Notes under the pieces: model-generated
Databases searched by the model: none
What the model saw: the letters and a program-made list of their open reading frames with translations, nothing else
What the model was told of the DNA's origin: nothing
Made by a program: the position numbers and the translations under genes
Assembly: GCA_018697195.1 (NCBI GenBank)
Contig: CM031873.1
Span: 2,558,236 to 2,622,235 of the forward strand
Reading direction: 5' to 3'
DNA length: 64,000 nt
Origin: Certhia americana
Lineage: Eukaryota > Chordata > Aves > Passeriformes > Certhiidae
Shown here: one piece after another, positions 46,798 through 59,282 of the stretch
Layout of the letters: every line of letters begins with the position of its first letter
Position numbering within the stretch: the stretch's first letter is position 1

Positions 46798-49559
46798 TTT
46801 AAAGACCAGACATTTGATCTGTAATGAGGTCCTCATTCCCAGAAGACCAAAATGGTATCAGACCAATCTTCACAGACCATTTATCAGCCTTCACAACTAC
46901 GTTCTTCCCTGCTGCATGGAAAAGCCCTGCTCAGATGCCAGGGAGCCATCTGGAGACTGGGTCCCACTGCAGGCAGGGACTTGGAGGAAAATCCCCTCCC
47001 AGTAAGCACTCCATGACCTGTGTGACCACCAGAGCTCCCAGGGTGAGGGGTGTCAGAAAAAAGCAGAGCCATACTGTGGAACCTCAGCTGAGCCCTGCAA
47101 TCCCTCACTGCTGAGCTCTGCTTCCCTCAGGGTCTCGTGGTTGAATTCCTCAGGGAATAAGATCCACTCCCAGGTCAAGAGAATTAGCATTTGGAGCCCA
47201 AGCTGTCATGGGCTCCCATGTACAAGGGTGAAATCTGCCCTTACATAACCAGGCAACACAAGCCATGTCTGAGCTCCTTTTGAGTTCTGTGCAGCTGGAT
47301 AAGATGGAAAATTCACCACCTCACTTCCCTTCTTTCCCTGTTTTTCTTCACACCGTTGTTCCACCACCCCCCCAGCAGGTGGGATTCCCATTCTGCAAAT
47401 TCCTGCCCTATTTCTTCAGTCTGTAATAATCCCAAATGCCACCAGCCAGAGCCCAGGACAGTGATTATGAGCACTTCACAGCACTCCCAAGTATCTTGTA
47501 TTTAGTTACTTGGTAAGGTCCTGACCGTCTGACTCCAAGGCACTATGGTTTTATTGCTTCAGAATAAGCCAGAAACCATTCAAAAGCTCTAAAAGGTCTT
47601 TTTAAATAGTCAGAATGAATTTACAGTGTTGGCTGCCTGGCAAATGCAACAGGCATTTCAAGTGGGAAGGAACAGTCCTTTATTGCATCTGCTCCTGGCA
47701 TTTAGGGCACCCTAATCACTCACAATTCCTCAGCTCCAGTGCTCAGCATTCTGCAGGCTGCTGGCTGGGCACAGCCAAGGAGGGAGACAGGCTGAGAGAA
47801 AAGGCCCTGCAGGAAAAGAAAACCTGGATTCAGAGTTAGCTGGAAATTTTCATTACTTTTTATCAGAAATTGATTGTTTTTTCACTTAAAGTGTCACAGG
47901 AATTCCTTGGTTTCAAACACCTGCAGGTGAAACACGAGCTGGGCTCTGCCAGCAAACCTTCCCCAGGTCCTCCTATCCCACTTGGCTCTCTGAGTACCAC
48001 CTCACCTCAAGGATCCAGGTCTGCAGGGTTTTTAACAACTGCTCTGGAACTGGCTTCTGAAAGTGCTGGTGCTCTGGAGTGGCACTGCTGAGGACACAAG
48101 GCTGAGATGGACCTTAAACCAAGTGCAACCCTTCCTTCCCCCAAATTCAAGGCTATTGACATCCCATCTCAGCCACTCCATGGCATCACCATCACCATTT
48201 AACCAAGCTAGTGCCCCAGGCAGCATGGGAGAGGGGATTTTCAGACTTTGTGATGGTCTGAAAAGCCCAGAATAATTGGCTAATTTTTGTGACTGGGACA
48301 GATTGGAGTGACACAGGACTAAGGGGTTCCTAAGTTTGCTCCTAGGGTTAAAAAATCATTAGTGGAGCAGCAGGAGCAGCCACTGCATGTGTGGAGAGAT
48401 GAAGGGGGATTCATACAGCTCTGTGGGATACAGGAAAGGACTTCTCCAACTCCTCCTGCTCCATCTGAGCTCAGAATGAAGCCCAGGGCACACTTTGTCC
48501 TTCTCATGCTCCCACTTCCCTTCCCTGCATCCACACCTGCAGGGTCACTCATCTCAAGCTCCAAACAGGTCTCTCCCCTCTTCCATGCCTGTACAACACT
48601 CCAGTCTGGGCAATCTGGGCTCTGAGGTCCTTCTGCAGGATGGGAGCACAGCAAAGTGCAGTTGCTGTTCCACCTGGCCCCTTCCTCAAGCAGATGTGAG
48701 GCAAGGGCTGATCCACAGCCCCTCCTCAGGAGCTGCCTCCGACCTCCCATCTTAGGTTTAGGTGTTTCCTGCCTTGGTTACTGGTGTTCTGGGGCCATTA
48801 TCTCCCCATTCTGGGCACAAATAGGGCCATAAAAATTGCATTTCTTCTCCACCAGCTGACAAATCCCCTTCATTTAGGAAAAATTTATAAATATCAGAGC
48901 CAAGTCCCCTGTCCTTCCCTTCAGAACTTCTGGAAAATGCAGGTTTCCTCAGGGCACTGGAGAAAGGCAATTAGCAAAGAAGAAGGTAGTCAGGGAAACA
49001 CTTTAAAAAGACTAACTAGAATAATTTAAAGGTATTATTATTAATGATGGCTATTACAGTACTAGAAAGCTCAGTGATTTTTCAGACAGGACTGAAAAAG
49101 GAATAGGAACAAAACAAAGTAAACTCCACAAGACTGCAAGAGACACATAATGAGCTCTGGAAGCCAAACAGGATAAGTCTCAGGATAATCAAGCCAAATC
49201 CTCTGCTTCAGGACACCATGTGGGTTCCCTGAGTTCAAGGGCTGGGGAAGAACTGTGGTAACCTCCCTCTGACCAGGGCAGAGACTGTTAAAGTTGAGCT
49301 TTCCAAAGAGCTTCTGGGAAGTCAGTTCACAGTCACTGCAATGAAATGAGCCAAGGAATTCCCTTGAGGCTGTGCAAAAGTCTCTGCTCTGTTCTGCTAA
49401 ACCACCCTCCCAGGAGCCAGCAGAACCAGTGTCACCCACCCACCACACCCTGGATCCCTTGGACCTCTCTACACCCCACCAGACTCAGCTTGGGGCATTT
49501 CTTGAGGACTGGGCAGAGATTGAGCCCAGAAGTCCCTAATTCTCAGGAAGCACCCACTA
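46798..49559. other. Intergenic sequence, nothing recognised
   Basis: No supported gene or repeat. Confidence 0.5.
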
Positions 49560-49627
49560 CCTCATTGGTAATTACTTAAATAAACTTCCCTTTCTTAGTG
49601 TCTGAGCCAGGGCCTTTCTTTCTGACA
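49560..49627 (+). mobile_element. Possible LTR 3' end remnant
   Basis: 'acttaaataaacttcccttt' followed by 'gtctgagccagggcctttct' and ending 'tctgaca' looks like the R-U5 end of a retroviral LTR (AATAAA then a T-rich U5 closing on CA). No second copy occurs in the window and the 5' limit is not visible. Confidence 0.35.
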
Positions 49628-51234
49628 CGTCCCACTAAAGTTTTATTTCAGGTAAGATAACAGGAGGGTTCCACCCATGAGCTGAGCTGCACCTCACCAA
49701 ATTCTGGGTCCTGGGAATGGCTGGATGGCTTCACTGGCTTTCACCACCTCCCTCTCCTCTCCCCTGTAGGATTCCCTTCTTTTATATCCTTTCTGCAAAT
49801 CTGCCTCATTAATCACTGCATCCCAGGTGCACCACGGAGTTATCTGCTAGGAAAATCCTGTTCCAACCCGAGGACAGAGTACCTCACAGTGGTCTTTGTG
49901 AAGGGTAATATCTACACTAGGGTTGGAAAACTTGAAAAGCCTCTAAAAGTTATTCACCCTGCCTGAGTTTAAATCTTAGATGCTGGCTGTTACAGACAGA
50001 GCTGCCTTTGCAGGCAGAAGCAGTCACAACCAGGGTTACATCCCCTCCCTGCCCATGGCTGCAGCACCCCGGGGTCAGGTGAGAACCCCCAGCCTGAGAA
50101 CTTGGGGTTTGGATTATGAACCACCCCAAAACAACCACAGTGAGGGTCCCTAGAACATGGACTCATTGCATCAGGCAGCTCTGAGCACAGAAACAGCCTG
50201 GCAATTTGCTTCCTGAGACTTTACTAAAAGCTGCAGCCTGTGTTTATCTCACCTGAGTGGTTTTGAGAAAGATCTTATTTGTCTCAATGATGTATGCTTC
50301 TATAAGCTGAGATCCAGCCCCCAAAACTCCAAGAATTTCTTAGATTATAAGATTCTTGGCCTGTCAAATGGTTGTTCTGTCTCTGATACAGAATTATAGT
50401 TTAACAACAGTACCCCAAACAGCTCTACATGTTCTCACAGCATTTAGTGTACTCCCAAACAACTTATTCTTATTTACAGTTGTCCAGAATGTGCTTGGCT
50501 AATGAGGCCTTTGATCTGTCTTGATGTAAACCCATGAGATACTGTGGAGTAGATTTCAAGCCTTGTTTTTCAGAAGAGGTAGCATTAAGTTACCAAAAAA
50601 AGGATCCATTTAAGTCAAAAGTTTTTCATTTTTGCTGTAGCAGGAGAAAATCTCAGGATTTCAGAGTCAAGGGAGGAATATGGTACTCAGCTGAGGCAAT
50701 GGACAAGCAGCCAGACACAAAAGCCTTTCTACAGCTCTGACAAACAATATCCTCAAGTCCCTGTAGAGCTTAGTTTAAACCAAAAGGACAGAAAAAGCAG
50801 ACAAAACACGGAATTAAGGTATTTCCCCTCTGCCACATTAACTTCAGTAACATGGTGGCATACAATGGCATAAGAAATCTTAAAGTTCATAAGAAAAACT
50901 AAACTAGAAAGATACATGGAGTGGGGATTTTCAATTACATCCTAGAAATGGATATTTTAGACATTTTAGACCTCTCAAAGCACAGCACAGGTATTCAAGA
51001 ATTTATCCACCTTCACCACAGGCAGTAAGAGCTGTCAGGCATCAGCAACAGACATCAGGAGCTCAGGGCAGCTCTCAGTGGGTCTCTGGCCCCACAGTGC
51101 TGGAGCTTAGCTCTGACCACAGATATTTATAACCCTGAAGACAGAGTGTTGGTTGAGCAGGATTCATCAGGAGCAGAGGCAAATGGCAACAGGGGACTGC
51201 TCAAAGACAGCAGCAATCCCCCTGCAGTCAGCTG
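49628..51234. other. Intergenic sequence, nothing recognised
   Basis: No supported feature. Confidence 0.5.
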
Positions 51235-51393
51235 AAAGGAGGTGACACATCTCTTCCCAGGGTCAAGGCCAGGTTGATGGGGCTTAGAACAATCCAATGT
51301 AAAGAAAGATCTCCCTGTTCATGGCAAGGGTTTTGGAACAAAATTATCTTTACAGTCCCTTCCAACCCAAACTGTTTTGTGATTCTATGATTT
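51235..51393 (+). mobile_element. CR1 LINE 3' fragment
   Basis: 'ggtcaaggccaggttgatgg', 'tctccctgttcatggcaagg', 'tctttacagtcccttccaac' and the terminal 'ttttgtgattctatgattt'. Short and diverged. Confidence 0.88.
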
Positions 51394-52106
51394 CTATCCC
51401 TCAAAGTGTTAAATACTGCACCTCTCAACAATGTGGGCCAGCTGAGGTCCACCAGACACCACCACCAGTCCTAACACACCCCAAGGAGGTCCTGATACAC
51501 TCCTGGTTCCCATCCTGAGACATGTAAAAATTACTAGTCCAGAGGTAGCCAGGACTGAGAAAACAGGCAACCAGGCAGGGTTCCCTGCCTTTCACCAAAA
51601 TGCTTTGACCCCTGCCCTCCTGGAATGAAACCAGCCCCCATGAGAAAACAACCACCACAAGGAACAGAAAAGTGCAAATGACTTAAAGCAGGACGTAAAA
51701 CCCTGAGCTCGGCAATCACAAACTGAGGCCACTAATCTTCTTGTCATGGGAGCAGACTCACCCAGCAGAAGGGAATTCCTGCCTTTGACCAGACTAATTA
51801 GAGGCATCGAACTCTGCTCCCGTTAGGGTTTGAAGTGCCTTAATTGGAAGTGGCACCGGCCATGCGCAAGGGATGCGGACGTGCACATGGCTCCTGTTCA
51901 TGGGCATCCAAATCCCTCAGGGCTGTGCCACCACCACGCTGCCTCCCTTACCCCATGGGTGAGCTGTGTGGGCTGGATAAACACCCATCCCACCCTACAG
52001 CCACTGGGTGGGTGGCTGGAGGCTGAACAGGGAGAAGACTCCCCTGTTTTAGGGAGAGAAGTTTGGTGTGACCCAACATTTGAGGACATTTGAGGAGGTG
52101 GGGCTG
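51394..52106. other. Intergenic sequence, nothing recognised
   Basis: No supported feature. Confidence 0.5.
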
Positions 52107-52779
52107 TGTTGGAACCCAGAATGTAGAGAATATTCCTCTGCATGTTTTAAAGGATCCAAACACTCTGACAAACACTACTTTTAACCTTTGTCCATGGAAA
52201 GGGCTTCCCAGGCTCTGGGATGAAACACAATTTTCAAGAATGTAAATTCGATAGTAGCAGAATATGGAATTTATCACAGGGGGAGAAATTTAGATTTTTG
52301 GGTTTGTTAGTATGGTAAGCAAATGGAGACAAGCTGGAGGATCTTTGTGGTTTTCAGGCTGCTTCCTCCTTCTTCATCTCCTCCACATTCTGCAGTGTTG
52401 GGGACACAGGACCATTGGGTACAATTTGCCACAGTGTAGTGTTACACGAATTTTAGTTAATTATTGATAGAAATTTAGTTAAAAATTTAGTTAATTATTG
52501 ATAGGAAAGTAGAAATAATGTCTGTTCTTGGTGAGAATTGGGTGAATTATCTCTAAGAGAACCTTGATTCTGTGTGTTTGGGGCTTTTTGGTGCCTTTTC
52601 TCCCTCATGCCAAGCTGGTGTAAAGCCTGGTGTGCAGAAATTGCTGATCAGAAAATAATAAACAACCTGGAGAGCGAGAACAACCAAGAGTCCAGTTTGT
52701 CTTCTTCTTAACAAGACCTTTGAAAACTCCTCCCGTGTCAGGGGAGACACATGTGGGAGTGAAGAGCTCCCATAGGGAT
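52107..52779 (+). mobile_element. Solo LTR, family D (copy 1)
   Basis: Begins TGTTGGAACCCAGAATGTAG and is the inverted counterpart of 58645-59282. AATAAA at 52657-52662 precedes a U5-like tail. GGGGCTG stands on both sides (52100-52106 and 52780-52786), which would be a target duplication if the 3' end is at 52779; the canonical family end would fall at about 52773. It contains an internal duplication of 'tttagttaattattgatag' (52451-52503) that copy 2 lacks. Confidence 0.88.
52451..52503. repeat. Short direct duplication inside family D copy 1
   Basis: 'tttagttaattattgatag' appears twice, separated by 'aaatttagttaaaaa'. Confidence 0.85.
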
Positions 52780-52786
52780 GGGGCTG

Positions 52787-53840
52787 GCACTCAAAGCTTT
52801 GCTCAAGTGAATTTAAGGCAGAAGGTGCTGGAGGAGCAGTGCCTGTTTCTCTCCTGCGCAGGTACAGGAACAATCAGCTGCTGTGCCTCAGGAGTGAATA
52901 TTTCCAAGCCTGGTGGTACACCAAGGCTGTAAAGATCTCAGATTAGCGACGAGTAAGATGCAGGATGAACCAACAGGGTGTTTGGGTAGAGCTATGTGAA
53001 TCCTCACCTCCTGTTCAGCACTGGCCCCTCGAGGTCCAGAGGTAAGTCACCACACTCTGCAGAATCCTGGTGCAGCCCTGGAAAGAACTTTCCTTTGGAA
53101 CTGGTAAGGAGACAGATCTCACATCTCTAAGCCAAAAGCTCTCTTCTCCACAGAGCACCACAGTTTGGGAAGCAGCACAGAGTGGCCAGCAAGGTACAGG
53201 ATATCCCTGCAACCCTCTCCAGTCCTGCTGAGCTCTTAGAGAGCAGCGCCTGCCACAGGTAGGGCACTCAGGGCAGGTGAGCAGAGACATCCCAACCATT
53301 GGAGCACCAGGCTCTGGAGACCTGAGCTGACATCCTGGAAAAGAATTAACCTTCCTCAATGGCACTGCAAGAAATCATCTTTCCTCTACAATTATTGGAG
53401 GGGGCGTTCTGCAAAAGATTAGAATCCCATACCTCTATTGCTTGTACTGTCACCTAAAAGTGTTGGCTTGCTGGGTCATATGGCAGCAGGCAGTGTGTTC
53501 ACATCTGAAGGCCCCAAGTTCATTTCCAGTTAATGACCCATAAGAGGGACTACAGCACTCCTCCTACAAGGATTGCCTGGAAGCTCCTGACAGACTGCTT
53601 AGTTTGGGGCAGAAAAAAATCTCTGAAATACTTCCATGACTTATAAATCAGGTGAAGTCAGCAATGCTTTATAAGGAGCAGTAACTTTTGGCGCACACTA
53701 GTACCAATATCTGTTCAGTAAAAGCCCAGAGTAAAAAAAAATAAATAAATATAGACAGTGATTTCAGTACAACCAAAATGCAGAACTTGCTCAAAATCAT
53801 ATATAATAAAGCAATTATTGTTTATTATTGAAGTACCAAT
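52787..53840. other. Intergenic sequence, nothing recognised
   Basis: No supported feature. Confidence 0.5.
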
Positions 53841-53954
53841 TGATTATTAAAAACACATTTATTGAGGCTGGACCACAAGGTAACAGATACGTACCTCTGG
53901 CATAGCTGCAAAACCTCAGTAAATAGTGATTATTAGAAACAGATTTATTGAGGC
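53841..53954. repeat. Direct repeat of a 28-bp motif, 86 bp apart
   Basis: 'tgattattaaaaacacattt' plus 'attgaggc' at 53841-53868 recurs as 'tgattattagaaacagattt' plus 'attgaggc' at 53927-53954. The intervening parts are only weakly alike, so this is an old tandem duplication or part of a decayed LTR. Confidence 0.65.
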
Positions 53955-54339
53955 CTAATGATACAGTAAGACGTGTATCAGTTACAGAGCTCTTAAAACC
54001 CAATCAGTCTGTTCTTAAGCCATTTTTACTGAGGGTTTACAGCTCAGCAGTAGGGCTCCATGTCTTCATCTGGGCCTGCTAAGCCACATCTTATTGCTGG
54101 TTTGATATGCAATTAAGGGAGTGTTTGCAGGGATAAGACTGTACTGAGCAAGAACCAGGATAAAACACAATCATTTTCCTGCTTCTAAAAATGCAGAGCA
54201 GAGCTGCTTGACCTATAGTTGGATCTTTTCATAGAAGTCTGAGCCACTCTTTCAGTGGAGTGTGCAGACCGTGGGTAATTTGAGGATGTGACCCATCCAA
54301 GTGCCCAACAGCACAAACAGAATGTGCCCTCCGTTATCC

Positions 54340-54453
54340 CTCCATCCATCCATCCATCCATCCATCCATCCATCCATCCATCCATCCATCATCCATCCAT
54401 CCATCCATCCATCCATCATCCATCCATCCATACATCCATCATCTATCCATCCC
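54340..54453. repeat. (ATCC)n tetranucleotide microsatellite
   Basis: ATCC/CATC units with three interruptions ('atcatcc', 'tacatcc', 'atctatcc'). It produces SIHP- and DGWM-type low-complexity frames. Confidence 0.97.
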
Positions 54454-56225
54454 TGCCAGCCCCATGGCAGGGGCCATGTTTCTCCATCTCACAGACAGGG
54501 TACCAGCCATCAGCACAGCCACTGGAGCCTCCCCAGCACTGACTGAGCCTTTCACACATCTCAGGATGGATGCAGGAGGCCAAATCCCCAGACCCAGCCA
54601 GGAAAACAAAGAGGCAGCATGGAAACCACAGAATGAGTGAGGACAGTGATTTTGTCCGGATTGTGCAGAACAGCTGGGGTAAAGCTCAGGGCAGGAGAGG
54701 TCTGCTCCTTTTCTTTTGCCATGCCTTAAGACCTCCCAGCCTCCCCACCAGAGGAGAAGGAGAAGGAGAGAAAGGAGCCCAGATTACTGGAGAACTCCCC
54801 TAGCTCCAGTCTCCTCTGTTCAAATTTCTATATTCCACTACTGGTGACATCATAATTGCTGGAGTCGACAGGTGATGCTGTAAAATGCATGAAACCATAA
54901 AAATTTCAACAGCAGCAAGCTCCATTGACGCTACATCTGACAGCACTTAGCTGCCCAGCTAACACAAATATTATAAAAGCACTCGAGAAAGAAATCCAAC
55001 CTGCCTGACCTTAGTTTTGGACTAGTAAAGAGTACAGCATGACCAGATTTCACCCATGTATAATAAGCAGACATCTTTAAAAGAAACCAAAGCAGAGTGT
55101 TGGTCGGTGTAAAGGACTAAGGCAAGAGATGAGTTAAGAGTGGGAAAAGTCATCACTGGACACACAGGGCTCTGCTGCACTCCAGCTCCCTACCAGGAGA
55201 TCTGTCTCAGGGACTGCACAGCTATCACTGAAAAAGGATGTTCACCAGCCCCACACAACCAGGCTAGGGTGGGAAATTGCCCAAATCATGACAGAGCCCC
55301 TGATGTTCATTTCTGCCCTCCCCATAGGGAAAGAGTGAGTAATCTTGTCTCTGAAAGTTGGACAGAAAGCGAATCCAAAAGAATCATTGCCCATTCTTTC
55401 ATCACTCTCCGCATTAAATTTTAAAAGTCTGAGGATCTGCTTTTTATTTCTTTCTGCTATGAGATTCCTCTGGTGTCCCTGGAGGAGGAAAGCACTCTCC
55501 AGATCTGTGGAAAGCTCTCTCTGAAGAAGGTGAAGGAGGATTCCCACGTTTCCCAAAAACATTGAGGTGAGTCACGCAGGTGGGGGCTGGTGGCTCCAGC
55601 CAGGCAGGGATTTTCAAACCAGACATGCTGAAATGGATCATCCATTTCTCCAGGGAGAACTGGCTTCCATGTGCTCTCTTGGCATTAGCCAGACAGGCAC
55701 AGGGGCAGAAGGAGTTTTTCACCTTCCAACTGGCCACCCCAAAACCTTTCTGAGCAGAGCTGGGGACCCTTGGGAACCAGTGCTGGCTGTTCTCAGCCAC
55801 CTCTCAGAGACCTTCTGAATAAAACACAGGCTCCAATTTCCACCCCATCCTGCACCCATGCTCCAGCCAGCGCCACCCCAATGTAACTCACCCCAGGGAC
55901 TGCCCCAGCACCCAGGGTCACCAAAACCAGCTCGCAGCAAAAAAAAAACCAACACGTGTACCCAGCTGTCCTGCACCTGTGCCACAAAGTTCACCAGGAG
56001 TCTGGTTTGCTATTAGACAGCAGCAACAGTCTAGTAAGACAAGCAAACAACAGAAGTTACCATAAATACATCTATAGCTCCATTAAAACTCCCTTTATTC
56101 AAATGATTGAAGAGCTGCTCTTGGAGCTCTCTGCTCTCATGGTGCACAGGCAAGATGGGGAGGGTGTGGAGCAGAAGGTACCACTTGGGTTGCTCAGTTC
56201 TGGAGCTGCGTTCCAGGCAAAACAA
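54454..56225. other. Intergenic sequence, nothing firmly recognised
   Basis: 54830-55000 is AT-rich and free of repeat wording ('tgacatcataattgctggag'), a weak conserved-element candidate. No gene. Confidence 0.45.
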
Positions 56226-56242
56226 CCATCATCATCATCATC

Positions 56243-56291
<49 letters not shown>

Positions 56292-56292
56292 C
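56226..56292. repeat. (CAT)n trinucleotide microsatellite
   Basis: About 22 CAT units with a single CAC interruption. A polyhistidine or polyserine frame across it is an artefact. Confidence 0.97.
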
Positions 56293-57334
56293 ATACTTGT
56301 ACACGAAGTTACAATAACCAGTAATGATGGTCACCATCTCTGCACAGCTTTTGACATTGAAGACTGACTTCTTAAAAAGCCAAAGAGAAAATGTTATTGC
56401 AAAATTCTATGCAGTGATTTTGTTCACAGGGTTTTACAAACACTTCTGTGGAAAGTGGATGATCATTTTTCTCACAAAATACCCTTTTTCTTTTTTTTTT
56501 TTTTTCCATGACAGATCTCCTTTTCCTGTTAAAATAATGAGTGACAGATCCTGTAGATTTCTTTCAAACCATTTTTAGTTGCTGAAGGAAATATTATCGC
56601 TACAGGCAGTGGTTGAAAGCACCTGGTTTGGAGCAACACAGGGCAGCAACTCAGTGAGGAGCATCAGCCCTGGGGGCAGGACAGTTACCAGGTGAGACTT
56701 CACCTTTCCTGCTCCAGTTCTTCCAAGTCTCCAGTTCACCAGCCAGGTCCATCTCCAAAACCCATAAATCACACAAATGCCAGCAGACACCAAGATGACT
56801 GCAGTTTGGTCTTTGTAGTCACCATCATGAAAAGCCAGAAAAATATTTAGACACCTAATTTCAACTAAAATAAAGTGGATGCCCTGCTGCCCATGGAAAG
56901 CTTCCTGCTTAATCCTTCCCTGGATCACACCCATGCTTCTCCACTCCAAAACACATTGGAAAATGCTGGTGGAACTTCCCAGAGTCCTGTTGCTTCCAGG
57001 TCAGGTTGTGTGAGGGCTCAGCTCCTCCAATTAACACAAAGCCTTTATGGGGAAATGTGATCTTCCTAACCAACACAGGAGAGCAGCTCTGAGTTAAACA
57101 GTCCCATATCCTGCTGCTGCCAGCCTCTGGATAATTTCCTGACTCAGACTCCTTCCCAAAGGCAGCAGGAGCACCTGCCTGGATTCCCTGTGGATGTGGA
57201 TTCCCTCCCGAGCTCTGGGAGTCCCAGTTAATTCCCATCGAGCCAGGAGATGGCACTCCATAATGTGGAGGGTAATGCCTCTTTTGATGTCCCAAACTCC
57301 TCCCTTCTGCTAAGCCATCCTTTCCACCCATCAG
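56293..57334. other. Intergenic sequence, nothing recognised
   Basis: Short T13 near 56492. No gene. Confidence 0.5.
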
Positions 57335-57794
57335 TGATGCCTTAAGTTTTGGCTTCTATATTTTTCAGATTCTGTGCTGGTTTGGTTGATAGTTCTGGGT
57401 TTCATATTAAGTGTTGGTGAGCTCCCTATACAGAGCAAGAAGAAAAAATTCCTTTTCCAGCTTGGGACCAAGGACAATCAATACAAATTTCAGGCCCAAG
57501 AGCAAAACCAAGGGTGAAGTGAAGAGAGAAAAACAAGGAGGATTGAGCTTCATAACCTGGAGCTGAAATTGGACAATTAACTCCAATATGCTGATGGACC
57601 AGAACTTAGAAAAGTGTAGTACCTCGTGGCCAGTTGTCCATTTTGTGCCCATTTTGGGTTCATCTTGGGTGTAGCCCTGGCCAGGCTCTTGTGCTGCCCA
57701 GGGTTTATCTATTGAGGCCTTTTAATAAATCCCTGCTTTCTCCTTTTGCTCTGTCTAGTCTCTGTTCCAGGTCAGCCTCCAGAAGGCATTATCA
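57335..57794 (+). mobile_element. Solo LTR, family A (copy 5)
   Basis: TGATGCCTTAAGTTTTGGCT to AAGGCATTA, aligned end to end with 5008-5457 ('ggcccaagagcaaaaccaag', 'ctgatggaccagaacttag', 'ccttttaataaatccctgct'). TCAG precedes the first base and follows the A of CATTA, a likely 4-bp target duplication that would put the end at about 57791. No internal genes. Confidence 0.9.
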
Positions 57795-58644
57795 GCATCC
57801 TGGTGAGTCCTCAGGTGGAGCAGGCCTGTTCATTGGGGAGGTGACAGCCAGCACGAGAAGGGGACACAGCCACCAGGCCAGACCAAGCAGCTGTGACCAG
57901 CACTGCTCCCACCTGCATCCCTCCAAAGGCACCATCTGGCTGCCAGCAGCTTCATTTTGCAACCTTAGGGTCCCTTTAATGCATCCCCCCCTCTCCTTTT
58001 TATGGAATAGGCAAAAAAGTCATAGTAACTGATCATAAAATTTCAAACTCATTTACCTTTCAGGAGGCAACTCAGCACAGGCTGTTACAGGGCAATTTGG
58101 TACATCATAAAGTTTCCTATTAGAACAGAAAATAGGGCTGCTTGCATGAGCTGCCAATTGGAAATAAAATAGTAGTGGGGTCATGATCATTAGCACTGCT
58201 TTTTCTATTAGGTTTGCTTTGCACCAGGGTGGGAAGAGGAGGGAGATTTGGATGCAGGTGAAAACAGATGAGGCAATTCTGGAAGACAGGAGGGAGGAGA
58301 GGACAGAGGGTCACTCAGAGTATGATAGGTCTCCCTGCTCATATTGAATTTGTGTTGGAGAGCCCCACAGGGTAATGATGGGTCCAGAATGAGACCCTGG
58401 ACCACACTGGGGTGTCCACGAGCAGCTCAGCAGAGTGGCAGCTCCTTTGTGAACACAGCACGTGTTTTCAAAAACAAAACCAAAATTTACCTAAGCTGAG
58501 GTGAAGACAGGCAGAGGGAGAGCAAACCTGTTGGTTCTGCAACCAGAGGCTGCTGCAAATAAAAACATCTGATCCAAATCTACTCTCCTTCAGTCTGAAG
58601 ACATTCCCTCTTGTCCAGTCCTTGTGGTCTGTGCTCTTGAGATT
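57795..58644. other. Intergenic sequence, nothing recognised
   Basis: No supported feature. Confidence 0.5.
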
Positions 58645-59282
58645 TGTGGCAGTTCTTCACTCCCACATGTCTCTCCCCTGACAGGGGAGGCCTTTTCAGA
58701 AGTCCTTGTTAAGTAAAAAGGAAAAGTGGACTCTTGGTTGTTCTTGTTCTTCAGGTTGTTTATTATTTTCTGATCAGCAATTTCTGCACACCAGGCTTTA
58801 CACCAGCTTGGCCTGAGGGAGAAAAGGCACCAAAAAGCCTCCAACACACACAGAATCAAGGTTCTCTTAGAGACAATTCACCCAATTCTCACCAAGAATG
58901 GACATTATTTCTATTTTTCTACCAATAACCAACTAAATCCCTATTCACGTGACACTGTGGCAAATTGTGCCCAATGTTCCTGTGTCCCCAACACTGCAGA
59001 ATGTGGAGGAGATGGAGAAGGAGGAAGAAGCCTGAAAACCACAAGGATCCTCCAGCTTGTCTTCATCTACTTACCATACTAACAAACCCAAAAATCTAAA
59101 TTTCTCACCTTGTGATAAATTCCATATTATGCTACTATCCAATTTGCATTCTTGAAAATTGTGTTTCATCCCAGAGCCTAGGAAGCCCTTTGCATGGATG
59201 AAGGTTAAAAGTAGTGTTTGTCAGAGGGTTTGGATCCTTCAAAACATGCAGAGGAATATTCTCTGCATTCTGGGTTCTAACA
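58645..59282 (-). mobile_element. Solo LTR, family D (copy 2), with perfect 5-bp target duplication
   Basis: On the minus strand it runs from TGTTAGAACCCAGAATGCAG to GAAGAACTGCCACA (638 bp). AGATT occurs immediately outside both ends (58640-58644 and 59283-59287), an exact 5-bp duplication that fixes the boundaries. The poly(A) signal AATAAA (complement near 58760) is in the same relative place as in copy 1. A 5-bp duplication is usual for ERVL-like and some other avian ERVs. No internal viral genes are present. Confidence 0.95.
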
